From: an uncultured Collinsella sp. | Lineage (GTDB): Bacteria; Actinomycetota; Coriobacteriia; Coriobacteriales; Coriobacteriaceae | NCBI GenBank assembly: GCA_900546105.1 | Contig: URBP01000073.1 | Location: 1-10,800 of the forward strand | Direction: 5' to 3' | Length of the DNA: 10,800 bases | Part shown: positions 1 to 6,140 of the stretch, piece after piece | How positions within the stretch are numbered: the first letter of the stretch is position 1 | How the letters are laid out: every line of letters starts with the position of its first letter | Program-made: the position numbers and the translations under genes | Notes under the pieces: generated by a model | Seen by the model: the letters and a program-made list of their open reading frames with translations, nothing else | Told to the model about the DNA's origin: nothing | Database searches by the model: none

Positions 1-22
1 ATACTAAAAGCGTTTTAGGCAT
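1..22. repeat. Left copy of an imperfect repeat flanking the DUF2087-MFS pair
   Basis: ATACTAAAAG followed by CGTTTTAGGCAT. CTAAAA and TTTTAG form a 6-base stem around GCG just after the MFS stop, so it could be a weak minus-strand terminator. It resembles 1501-1529. On the minus strand it also reads ATG CCT AAA ACG, so it could instead be the first codons of a further gene cut by the window edge; 22 bases cannot decide. Confidence 0.35.
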
Positions 23-29
23 ATCAACG

Positions 30-1214
30 TCACATCTTTCGCAAATAATTCAATTGAAACACAACTACCATCATAATTGAAAATACACCAAGTCCTGTAA
101 CGAGAATTGAGAACATCGCGATGCTCGTGAACAGCGAAACAAGAAGTGTTGAAATAACAACAGCAACCGATTGCAAAGACTCCCTAATTGAAAACAGGCT
201 TATCGATTCAGATCCGTCTCTCGCCAAATCCTGCAGCGATGTTATGAGAAGCACATCTTGAATGGCGTTTCCGGCACCGACGATAAAAAGGAAAATAAAC
301 GATATCCCAGACGCATAGCGATAGCCAAACGCCAGATACGCACCGAGCGCAAGATACGTCACAAAACAATATGATTTAACGCAATCGGAACCACTGATTA
401 AACGACCATATATTGTATTTCCGAACAACAGTCCGATTGTAAGACTACTCTGAAGGAATCCGTATTGTATCGATGACGAGTCAAATTGCAATTGCGCTAT
501 AGCTGGCAAAAGAGAATTCAGAGAGCCGAATGCCACGCCACTAGAAATATCGATTAATAGGAAACCAATTGCCAAGTGCTTCGCGCTAAGATCACTAAAT
601 GCAGTCCTGTTTTTTTCATTTTTGCTTATTCCCTCTTTATCATTAACCTCGATAACCGACGGAACATCTCGCAGCAACCAGAACGACGCGGCAAAAGAAA
701 GCGCGTCTAATGCAAGAACAGCCTCCGCCCCAAATTGAGCGACAACAAAACCGCCGGCAACTGGCCCCAGAACCATCATCAAATTCTGCAGGAACCCAAA
801 CGAATTATTAATTACGTCGCGATTGATACTATTCGTATTGGCTCTTAACAACGAGTAAAAGCAGGGCATTTCTACCGTTCGGCAAAGCGATACCGCGCAC
901 GTAATAGCAAACATACTCCATTTACTATCAACAAAAATATAGCAAACGAATAATCCCGCGCGAATTAAGTCTGCCAATCTCATGGCCTGCAGTGTCCCGA
1001 TACCCATCTTCTGAGGCAGCTGCGCGAGCGCAACTGAAAACAGAGAGGGGGCAAATCTGCAGCAGACCATCAAAGCAGTTGCAGAAACATCGTGAGTTAC
1101 CTCGTAAATCAGCATTGGCAAAGCAATATTCGCACACCAATTGCCTATTTCGCTTATCCCTCTAGCAATATATAGGACCCGAACCGGACGGCTAGCTCTC
1201 AATACCGTGAACAT
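30..1214 (-). CDS. MFS efflux-type transporter (DHA3 / macrolide-efflux-like)
   Basis: A 394-residue integral membrane protein with about 10-12 hydrophobic segments along its whole length. A charged central loop near residues 190-210 (rich in K, E, N) separates two six-helix halves, as in the major facilitator superfamily. The N-terminus (a short basic stretch, then a helix with ARGISEIGNW) and the length fit the drug:H+ antiporter-3 group that includes MefA-type macrolide exporters. The substrate cannot be read from sequence. I choose the ATG at 1214 because GAGGTT (1222-1227) sits about 8 bases before it; an in-frame GTG lies one codon upstream. The start overlaps the end of the DUF2087 gene by 23 bases, which suggests translational coupling. 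Codon use is AT-rich compared with ettA or tcdA, suggesting acquired DNA. The MFS assignment is firm; a drug-efflux role is inference. Confidence 0.85.
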   Translation of the reverse strand: MFTVLRASRPVRVLYIARGISEIGNWCANIALPMLIYEVTHDVSATALMVCCRFAPSLFSVALAQLPQKMGIGTLQAMRLADLIRAGLFVCYIFVDSKWSMFAITCAVSLCRTVEMPCFYSLLRANTNSINRDVINNSFGFLQNLMMVLGPVAGGFVVAQFGAEAVLALDALSFAASFWLLRDVPSVIEVNDKEGISKNEKNRTAFSDLSAKHLAIGFLLIDISSGVAFGSLNSLLPAIAQLQFDSSSIQYGFLQSSLTIGLLFGNTIYGRLISGSDCVKSYCFVTYLALGAYLAFGYRYASGISFIFLFIVGAGNAIQDVLLITSLQDLARDGSESISLFSIRESLQSVAVVISTLLVSLFTSIAMFSILVTGLGVFSIMMVVVFQLNYLRKM

Positions 1215-1473
1215 CACGATTAACCTCGTATTTCAGGCCTCGTTCATCCCTTAATAGGAATCCATAATCAACCAAGTACCGCCTCAACACGGCATAATCA
1301 GGATAGAGCTGTGACAGCACACGATTAACCTGAAGCTCCGTATAACTTGTATTTAATTCAAAGAAAGAGACGGCCCATAGCAGCATGATTCTTTTATAGC
1401 TTTCCTTTTTTGGAATTGAAACCAGCTCGCCATTCTTGAGAAATCGTTTTTTAAAGTCTATTAGCTCATCCAT
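1192..1473 (-). CDS. DUF2087 domain small protein, possible regulator of the adjacent transporter
   Basis: A 93-residue protein. Residues about 44-85 carry the DUF2087 pattern: YTELQVNRVLSQLYPDYAVL, then RRYLVDYGFLLRD and a closing YEVN. This is a small winged-helix-like module, often found at the C-terminus of bacterial transcription regulators; here it stands nearly alone, without an obvious extra DNA-binding domain. The start is supported by CCTCC on the plus strand (1480-1484; GGAGG on the coding strand) about 6 bases from the ATG. Its 3' end overlaps the MFS gene, so the two are probably co-expressed. A regulatory role is inferred from family and context only; the domain's biochemical function is not established. 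Base composition is AT-rich like its partner. Confidence 0.8.
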   Translation of the reverse strand: MDELIDFKKRFLKNGELVSIPKKESYKRIMLLWAVSFFELNTSYTELQVNRVLSQLYPDYAVLRRYLVDYGFLLRDERGLKYEVNRDVHGIES

Positions 1474-1500
1474 TCACATCCTCCATTTCATACGCATCTA

Positions 1501-1529
1501 ATACTAAAAATGCATACGCTTTAGGTCAT
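1501..1529. repeat. Right copy of an imperfect repeat flanking the DUF2087-MFS pair
   Basis: Begins ATACTAAAA and ends CTTTAGGTCAT, closely matching the sequence at 1-22 in the same orientation apart from a longer centre and one extra T. CTAAA and TTTAG can pair, so it could be a small hairpin, perhaps a weak terminator behind the 86-residue gene, whose stop codon lies inside it (1521-1523). Similarity to the left copy is seen directly; any role is inference. Confidence 0.4.
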
Positions 1530-1781
1530 CGCATTCAGCTTCTTTATTCGAACTAATCTAAATAATTTGCTCAGACACTCTTCGAAAGCTCGTTTTTCAC
1601 TCTGAGTAAAATGCCCTTCCCAGTCAGTCCACGAACAGGAAGGCAACTCACAACGAGCGGAGTCGAAGCCCTCTGCCGTCGGTCGCTCAAAATGCACGAT
1701 AACCTTTTCAATATCGCCATCTGTAATCAGGTCAGAATGAATGACCTCGGTTCCATCTTCGAATGTCATATACGGGTACAT
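1521..1781 (-). CDS. Conserved small protein of unknown function (86 aa)
   Basis: An 86-residue soluble, acidic protein beginning MYPYMTFEDGTEVIHSDL. It continues with a strand-like KVIVHFERP, then GFDSARCELPS, a W-containing stretch, and an acidic helix that ends EECLSKLFRL. I know proteins of this general plan (MTFxDGTEVxHS, then VHFERP and FDxARCxLPxxxW) as short uncharacterised proteins in Firmicutes and Actinobacteria, but cannot name a function. The reading frame stays open further upstream, but the start at 1781 is preferred: CACCTC on the plus strand (1791-1796; GAGGTG on the coding strand) lies 9 bases before this ATG, and the upstream extension is Arg/Cys-rich nonsense. It lies 47 bases upstream of the DUF2087 gene on the same strand, so one transcript is possible. 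Confidence 0.72.
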   Translation of the reverse strand: MYPYMTFEDGTEVIHSDLITDGDIEKVIVHFERPTAEGFDSARCELPSCSWTDWEGHFTQSEKRAFEECLSKLFRLVRIKKLNAMT

Positions 1782-1851
1782 CACGTAAACCACCTCGCAA
1801 ACATAAATCCAGTTTAGCATCAAGCTATTGCACCAAAGACAGCAGGCCCCC

Positions 1852-1890
1852 TTGATGAGTTGATGGTATCTGTTAAATGTCACGTATGAT
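1852..1890 (+). promoter_or_regulatory. Possible promoter of the Ser/Thr-tailed membrane protein gene
   Basis: Two overlapping TTGATG hexamers (1852-1857 and 1860-1865) precede TTAAAT (1874-1879; spacing 16 from the first) and TATGAT (1885-1890; spacing 19 from the second). Neither pairing is ideal, but this is the only promoter-like block in the 174-base gap between the divergent genes. No clear minus-strand promoter for the 86-residue gene was found. Confidence 0.3.
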
Positions 1891-1955
1891 TCACATCTGG
1901 TGGGTACCCTGATGGCTACACGAAACGAAGCAGATTTACACCGGGAGGACCCCGT

Positions 1956-2900
1956 ATGACAACCAAGTACACCGACGCGCCGCGCACGCGCGTCATGACG
2001 CCGGCATCGCTCAACAACGGCGTGCACGAGAACCATTCCATCGGACAGACCATGGCCATCGCGCCCAAAAAGGGCCTGTTCGATGACATTTCCATTCCCC
2101 AGATCATCGCCGGCGCCGCAGCTGCCGCCACGAGCGTGGCGCTTGCCTCCAAGATTGGTATCGCTGGTTCAGTAATTGGTGCCGCCGTGAGCTCGGTCAT
2201 CACCGTTGTGTCCTCGCAGGTCTACCGCCACTTTATCTCTGCCAGCGCCGAAGCCCTCAAAGGTACGCACGCCGCCGTCGACTACCCCGCCGGCGCCTAT
2301 GAGCCCGTTGAGCTTAATGCCGAGGAGCACCTGGGCGGCGCCGCGACTACGCAGGAGATGCGTCAGGTCGCGGGACGCGCGACCACGGCGCGCGTCGCCC
2401 CCAACAGCCTGCGCGCCAAGGCGGCGGAAGAGCGCAGCCAGACGCAAAAGAAGGTCATCATCTTCTCGATCGCCATCGCCATCGTCGCGGTTATCGCCTG
2501 CGCCGGCGCCATCCTTATAACCACCGCCGGTGAGGGTCTGGGCGAGCGCCCCGAGCCAATCCTTTCGTCGCGCACGACCGAGCAAGACGCGGACAGCGCC
2601 GGCCAATCGCAAAGCCAGCAGAACGACTCACAGGCCAACTCCGCACCCACCGATTCTTCCTCGACCACCCCTGATCAGTCGCAAGGCACCGATTCCTCTT
2701 CGAACAGCGGCGGCACACAATCCGGAACGACCGACTCCAGCCAAACGACCGACGGCTCTCAGCAGAGCACGGGTGACCAGACGAGCGGCAATGCATCGGG
2801 CACGGGCTCAACCGACAACAGCAACACAAACAGCTCGAGCGGAACCGCATCCGGCACGGCATCCGACAGCTCGAGCCAAGGCACGACATCGGGCAACTAA
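1956..2900 (+). CDS. Membrane protein with long Ser/Thr-rich tail, function unknown
   Basis: A 314-residue protein I cannot assign to a named family. Residues 1-45 are polar. Residues about 48-88 form an Ala/Gly/Ile/Val-rich stretch containing small-residue repeats (IAGAAAAATSVALA, then GIAGSVIGAAVSS), likely one or two membrane-inserting helices. Residues about 95-165 are soluble and charged. Residues 167-190 (VIIFSIAIAIVAVIACAGAI) are a clear transmembrane helix preceded by QKK. From about 205 to the end the sequence is low complexity, rich in S, T, Q, G, N and D and lacking hydrophobic segments, like an extracellular stalk or glycosylation-prone region. No LPxTG motif is visible. The ribosome site GGGAGGA (1943-1949) is well placed. 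GC-rich codon use fits the host. It is probably a cell-envelope protein. Confidence 0.75.
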   Translation: MTTKYTDAPRTRVMTPASLNNGVHENHSIGQTMAIAPKKGLFDDISIPQIIAGAAAAATSVALASKIGIAGSVIGAAVSSVITVVSSQVYRHFISASAEALKGTHAAVDYPAGAYEPVELNAEEHLGGAATTQEMRQVAGRATTARVAPNSLRAKAAEERSQTQKKVIIFSIAIAIVAVIACAGAILITTAGEGLGERPEPILSSRTTEQDADSAGQSQSQQNDSQANSAPTDSSSTTPDQSQGTDSSSNSGGTQSGTTDSSQTTDGSQQSTGDQTSGNASGTGSTDNSNTNSSSGTASGTASDSSSQGTTSGN

Positions 2901-2934
2901 GCACGATCGCCTCTCACAGATAACCGACCTGTAT

Positions 2935-2967
2935 AACGGGCGCGAACCGGCAACGGTCGCGCCCGTT
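2935..2967 (+). terminator. Terminator-like hairpin after the Ser/Thr-tailed protein gene
   Basis: AACGGGCGCGAACC pairs with GGTCGCGCCCGTT over 13 base pairs, with one bulged A and a short GGCAAC loop. It begins 34 bases after the stop. The T-tract that follows is weak (TTGCTTT), so termination may be partial. Confidence 0.6.
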
Positions 2968-3038
2968 TGCTTTGGGCGCCGAGGTGGCAAGCCCTGCGCG
3001 ATGGTAAGATGCTTTGGTGTGTAAAGAGGAGATTTGCC

Positions 3039-3392
3039 ATGAGCAAGACAATAGTTAAGCCCACGCTATCGCTGGGCAACCACATCTATCTGTATCGCCT
3101 GCTGCGCGATGCGATTGGATGCGGCAAGCAAACGTTTATGACACAGGTCGAGGAGACACTCGCCGCTGGCGATATGACCGCTTATGACCTGGGCTTCGAG
3201 TCCACGCGCGAGCTGCTCGAGGAACTCGACGACTGCATTAAGCTGACCGTCTTTAAGGGCGGACGTCTGTATGCCACCGTCATCGCCAATGAGGCCTGGG
3301 ATGCTGCCCTTGCCAAGGGCGAGGACAAGCCCAAGGCCGCCAAGGGCGCCAAGCAGTCCTACAAAAGAAAAAGCGCGGCGAGAAGGACCTGA
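3039..3392 (+). CDS. N-terminal part of a frameshifted LOTUS/OST-HTH-like protein
   Basis: A 117-residue reading frame. Residues about 11-82 (SLGNHIYLYRLLRDAIGCGK, then FMTQVEETLAAGDMTAYDLGFESTRELLEEL, DDCIKLTVFKGGRLYATV) follow the plan of a LOTUS/OST-HTH winged helix: paired helices, a YDLGF-type turn, an amphipathic helix, then a two-strand wing ending in GGRxY. Known LOTUS domains bind RNA; this call is by eye. After a Lys/Ala-rich stretch the frame meets TGA at 3390, but the -1 frame continues through KKRGEKDLKAVRPKH into the long downstream frame. The coding sequence is therefore most likely one gene split by a one-base loss in the A-rich run at 3363-3372. The ATG at 3039 is chosen because AAAGAGGAG (3023-3031) precedes it; an in-frame upstream ATG at 2967 lies within the preceding terminator. 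Confidence 0.7.
   Translation: MSKTIVKPTLSLGNHIYLYRLLRDAIGCGKQTFMTQVEETLAAGDMTAYDLGFESTRELLEELDDCIKLTVFKGGRLYATVIANEAWDAALAKGEDKPKAAKGAKQSYKRKSAARRT
3363..3373 (+). other. Frameshift point: A-rich run joining two reading frames
   Basis: The run AAAAGAAAAAG is where the upstream frame (tac aaa aga aaa agc) and the downstream frame (aag aaa aag cgc) exchange. A single extra A would make one open frame of about 435 codons from 3039 to 4345. The match to the classical -1 slippery heptamer A AAA AAG is incomplete (A AAA AGC), and I see no clear Shine-Dalgarno-like stimulator upstream. A real deletion or a sequencing or assembly error is more likely than programmed recoding. Confidence 0.6.
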
Positions 3393-3397
3393 AGGCC

Positions 3398-4345
3398 GTG
3401 CGTCCCAAGCACGTTAAGCGTCCCGAGCCCGAGTCCGTGGCCGAAGTCGCTCCGGAGCCCGAGCCCGAGGTAGAGGCTGAAGTCACTGCTGAAGTAACGG
3501 CAGAGGTCGAAACTGAAATCGCTGCCACGACCGAGCCCGAAGTCATGGCTGAGCAGGAAGCCGCCGTTGAGCTCAACGAGGTTCCCAAGTCGAAAGCCGA
3601 AGAAACCGCCGGCCAACCCGAGACGCCTGCGTTCCAAAACAGCGATGTCTTTGGCGACAACGCCGAGGACGACCAGTCCGACGAGCCCGCGAATCAAGAC
3701 GCTACCGAGGCGACGCCGGAACCCGAGACGCCGCAGCCCGCCATCTCGCTCACGGTTGTCTATGACCCCGAGAACGCCAACGCCGGCATCACCACCATGG
3801 TATCCACGCCGGTCGAGGCCAAGCCGAACGTCGAGGCAGAGGACACTCCGCAGGCCGGTGCCAAAACCGGGACCGAAGACACGTCCATCTCCGTGGAACC
3901 GACAGATTCCATAGCTAAGCCAGAAGCGGCATCTGAGTCTGCACCTGTCATTGAGTCCGCATCCGCACCCGCCTGTGACCAGGCTCCCACACCTGCACCG
4001 ACTCCGGTCCCCAATTCAGCACCGGCCCCCGCTCCCGCAGCACCGACCATCCCCGGGGACTTCCCCATCGATTTCGCGACCGAGGTCTTCTGCCCTAGTC
4101 CGCTGCTGCACCAGCTGTCGACTTATCTCCCCTACGGCGCCGACACCCTCGGCATCGTCGGCGAGTACTACTGGATCGCTCGCGAGCGCGGTACCATCGA
4201 GGCTGGCCGTAACCGCGCGAGCTTCCCCCTGCGCTACACACAGGCCGGCAAACGCCACGAAGTCACCGTACGCATTCGCCGCAACACCACCGGCGGCCTC
4301 GGAGCCACCTGGGCCATCGACAAGGTCGAAGCCCCGGTCGAGTAA
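3398..4345 (+). CDS. C-terminal part of the frameshifted protein: acidic linker plus conserved-looking C-terminal domain
   Basis: The open frame continues upstream of the GTG at 3398 to about 3365, which supports a fusion with the preceding gene; no ribosome site is visible before 3398. Residues about 1-60 are repeats of E, P, A and V (EPEPEVEAEVTAEV style). Residues about 60-225 are a long disordered acidic and Pro/Ala/Ser-rich linker (a run of APTPAPTPVPN type near the end). The last about 90 residues are folded: FPIDFATEVFCPSPLLHQL, GADTLGIVGEYYWIARERGT, then alternating strands with SFPLRYTQAGKRHEVTVRIRRN and GATWAIDKV. I do not recognise this C-terminal domain. The lack of decay after the shift (one frame, good codon use, no stops over about 326 codons) argues that the gene is intact or very recently broken. 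Confidence 0.65.
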   Translation: MRPKHVKRPEPESVAEVAPEPEPEVEAEVTAEVTAEVETEIAATTEPEVMAEQEAAVELNEVPKSKAEETAGQPETPAFQNSDVFGDNAEDDQSDEPANQDATEATPEPETPQPAISLTVVYDPENANAGITTMVSTPVEAKPNVEAEDTPQAGAKTGTEDTSISVEPTDSIAKPEAASESAPVIESASAPACDQAPTPAPTPVPNSAPAPAPAAPTIPGDFPIDFATEVFCPSPLLHQLSTYLPYGADTLGIVGEYYWIARERGTIEAGRNRASFPLRYTQAGKRHEVTVRIRRNTTGGLGATWAIDKVEAPVE

Positions 4346-4346
4346 A

Positions 4347-4386
4347 AAACGGCCTCGGATAGCCAATTGACCATCCGAGGCCGTTT
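4347..4386. terminator. Strong bidirectional terminator between convergent genes
   Basis: AAACGGCCTCGGAT (4347-4360) and ATCCGAGGCCGTTT (4373-4386) are perfect 14-base complements with a 12-base loop. A residues on the left and T residues on the right let it work on both strands. It begins one base after the plus-strand stop and ends 13 bases before the stop of the convergent lipoprotein gene. Confidence 0.88.
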
Positions 4387-4399
4387 GAATTCAGGCCTT

Positions 4400-4792
4400 T
4401 TAGTTGTCATCGGCGCATATAGACACCAGAGAAGCAAGCTCATCCTCAAGTTGCGGAGCAAAGTATCTAAAAGAAACCTGCGCTCCAGTCGGTATCGACT
4501 CAATCATATTCGCAGCATTATCTGAAACTCGGTACGATGCAGTTTCACCTGTCTTCAAATCCTCTATTGAGCAGACAGCGTCTTCAGCATCAATCGACCT
4601 AAGCACGCCTTCTCCTTGTAACATCACATCGGCATGCCCGCCAGCTATTTCTAATGAACCTGAGTCTGTCGCAGTCACTTCTCCGGAACCTCCGCGCGAT
4701 ATCTCTTCCTTTGTTGAACAGCCCACCAATGAAGCCATCAGCACCAAAGACAGAGCTAGACGAATCGCCCTACTTCGAAAAAGTCGTTCCAT
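4400..4792 (-). CDS. Small secreted lipoprotein, function unknown
   Basis: A 130-residue protein with a lipoprotein signal peptide: basic N-terminus (MERLFRSRAIR), hydrophobic core LALSLVLMAS, lipobox LVGC with Cys25 as the lipidated residue, then a charged, Gly-rich spacer. The mature part (about 45-125) looks all-beta: GEGVLRSIDAEDAVCSIED, LKTGETASYRVSD, IPTGAQVSFRYFAP. This resembles small OB-fold-like barrels, but I assign no family. In-frame ATGs at 4804 and 4819 would add 4 or 9 residues; the ATG at 4792 is preferred because GTGGA precedes it and the signal peptide is then of normal length. It overlaps the 3' end of the peptidase gene by 23 bases, so the two are probably one operon with coupled translation. 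It may act with, or restrain, the peptidase; that is inference from position only. Confidence 0.75.
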   Translation of the reverse strand: MERLFRSRAIRLALSLVLMASLVGCSTKEEISRGGSGEVTATDSGSLEIAGGHADVMLQGEGVLRSIDAEDAVCSIEDLKTGETASYRVSDNAANMIESIPTGAQVSFRYFAPQLEDELASLVSICADDN

Positions 4793-5897
4793 AAGTCCAC
4801 GCATAATAGCTCTGATCATACTTCAGGAAGGATAAAGATGAATTCCAGCCGTCCGCTATGCCAATCATCTGCCTTGTCTCTCCAGTTTTCTTACCAGTAA
4901 GTGTGGCGTAAGCCTCCGCTGTTACAGAATGGGCTGATCCGTTGTACAAACTCGCATGTAAAACATTCGGTCTATTAGAGTTAATCTCATTTTGAATGCT
5001 CGCGATAGCCGGAGAGGAGACAGTGCGGGCGATAAGAGTACTTCCTCTGCTTGCGCAGTAATTTGTAAACCCCGTTGCACAGGTTGATATCGGCGTTCCA
5101 CCCAAAACAACGCCGGGAACAGTCTGTTCTTCATCGGAAAGAGCATGGGTATTGGTGTAATTCCATATCTGCATATATTGCGAAGGGTCGCTATATAAAT
5201 TGGCAATGCCATACAGTTCCGCAACGTTCGAAAAAGCTGTCACCATACAAGCATAGTGGGCGGTAAGCCTCTTAATCTCGCTTTCATCATATGACATAAA
5301 CTGAGAAATGGAACGAAATCCAGATACTGTGTAATCCTGCATTTGAGTTGCGTAAATTACAACATCGTTCCAGCTTGAAGGTTTATTCGATAAAACGACA
5401 GGCCGTCCTTCTATGGAAACAGCCGGGATTGTTCTTCCGCAATTTGTTGTTATTGAACCGTCCAAAGATTGCACGCCGAATTCGAATGGATTGATCATTA
5501 CGACTGGGTTATTGAAAGAATAAGACTCGACACCAAGATCTCCTCCCCGATCCATAGGGCTGACTAAGCCGTCTCCAAAACGATATCCCGTAAGTATTTC
5601 ATCATCTGAAGCATCTAAAACCAAATAGCCCGCGGCTCTATTGGATGTCACAACCGGAACAATGTAACCAAGCGGGGACCCATCAACATCTACAAAAGGA
5701 ATAGGGTCAGAAGGCGTATACGAATAGCCGAGGAGTCCCTTTATATATTTATCGGCAAGCTCTTGCGCAATTTCAGAAGTAAATTGTATCTGCTCACCAT
5801 CAATATTGCCCGTCGAAGCAAAAACCTCTTTCGGACGTGCGGCTAAGGCGACAATTGAAGACGCGACAAGTTGCAGAAAACGACGACGCGAAAGCAT
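4770..5897 (-). CDS. Tat-exported papain-fold cysteine peptidase, C10 (streptopain)-like
   Basis: A 375-residue protein. The start MLSRRRFLQLVASSIVALAA has a twin-arginine type motif (SRRRFLQ) and a hydrophobic core, then a likely cleavage near residues 20-28. Residues about 38-110 resemble the propeptide of streptopain-type zymogens (EIAQELADKYIKGLLG, IPFVDVDGSPLGYIV, RAAGYLVLDASDDEILTGYR). The C-terminal half is papain-fold-like: HYACMVTAFSNVAELYGI places the probable catalytic Cys at 217, NGSAHSVTAEAY gives His323, and IADGWNSS gives Asp349/Asn352. Cys and His in this order and spacing match the C10 and related C39-like clans. It should cut proteins or peptides outside the cell. The ribosome site is weak (GAAGAA). 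AT-rich codons contrast with the flanking backbone. Peptidase fold is likely; exact family and substrate are uncertain. Confidence 0.75.
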   Translation of the reverse strand: MLSRRRFLQLVASSIVALAARPKEVFASTGNIDGEQIQFTSEIAQELADKYIKGLLGYSYTPSDPIPFVDVDGSPLGYIVPVVTSNRAAGYLVLDASDDEILTGYRFGDGLVSPMDRGGDLGVESYSFNNPVVMINPFEFGVQSLDGSITTNCGRTIPAVSIEGRPVVLSNKPSSWNDVVIYATQMQDYTVSGFRSISQFMSYDESEIKRLTAHYACMVTAFSNVAELYGIANLYSDPSQYMQIWNYTNTHALSDEEQTVPGVVLGGTPISTCATGFTNYCASRGSTLIARTVSSPAIASIQNEINSNRPNVLHASLYNGSAHSVTAEAYATLTGKKTGETRQMIGIADGWNSSLSFLKYDQSYYAWTYGTTFSK

Positions 5898-6140
5898 ATG
5901 TTCTTCTTTCTAGAGAAGCGACTTATAAGGTACTCCTATTCTATAATCTTTTTTGTAACGTTACAGCACTGGTTATATTTCAATTCGATTTGCTTATGTC
6001 CTTGCAACCCAATGCGTCTTTACGTTTTAAACGGAATTAGAAAATCACTCATAGCAAAAACGGGCTTTAATCCCAAAGAGATGACTTTGATTATGAATCA
6101 AACCAGCAGCCAGGACATAGCTGCAGTGCAATTGCTACAA
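5898..6140. other. AT-rich intergenic region upstream of the peptidase gene
   Basis: About 240 bases between the peptidase start and the ettA terminator. It holds a perfect 12-base palindrome (5954-5965) and TATAAT-like sequences on both strands near 5940-5947, but no -35 box at good spacing. I found no credible gene: the plus-strand frames here run into antisense ettA and lack ribosome sites. Promoter activity for the peptidase is expected here but not pinned down. Confidence 0.5.
5954..5965. promoter_or_regulatory. Perfect 12-base palindrome, candidate operator of the peptidase operon
   Basis: TGTAACGTTACA is its own reverse complement and lies 57 bases upstream of the peptidase ATG, close to an AT-rich stretch that reads TTATAGAAT on the coding strand. 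The position suits a repressor or activator site. Which protein binds is unknown. Confidence 0.4.

Noticed and set aside
1..22. Possible start of another minus-strand gene (ATG CCT AAA ACG CTT TTA GTA)
   Set aside because: Only seven codons are in view and no convincing ribosome site precedes them, so it is recorded as a caution and not as a gene.
1782..2036. Upstream extension of the 86-residue gene to a 171-residue protein
   Set aside because: The extra residues are Arg/Cys-rich and unlike a protein family, they overlap the divergent gene and its promoter region, and the internal start at 1781 has a good ribosome site.
2169..2904. Several open frames on the minus strand and in the +1 frame over the Ser/Thr-tailed gene
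   Set aside because: They are Arg/Ser/Pro or Cys-rich shadows of a GC-rich, low-complexity gene without ribosome sites.
3368..3374. Programmed -1 frameshift heptamer
   Set aside because: A AAA AGC does not allow proper re-pairing of the second tRNA, and no stimulator is evident. A one-base loss is a simpler explanation.
3280..4068. Minus-strand open frames rich in Gly, Ser and Ala over the acidic-linker gene
   Set aside because: Their repetitive composition mirrors the Glu/Pro/Ala linker codons on the plus strand; no start signals.
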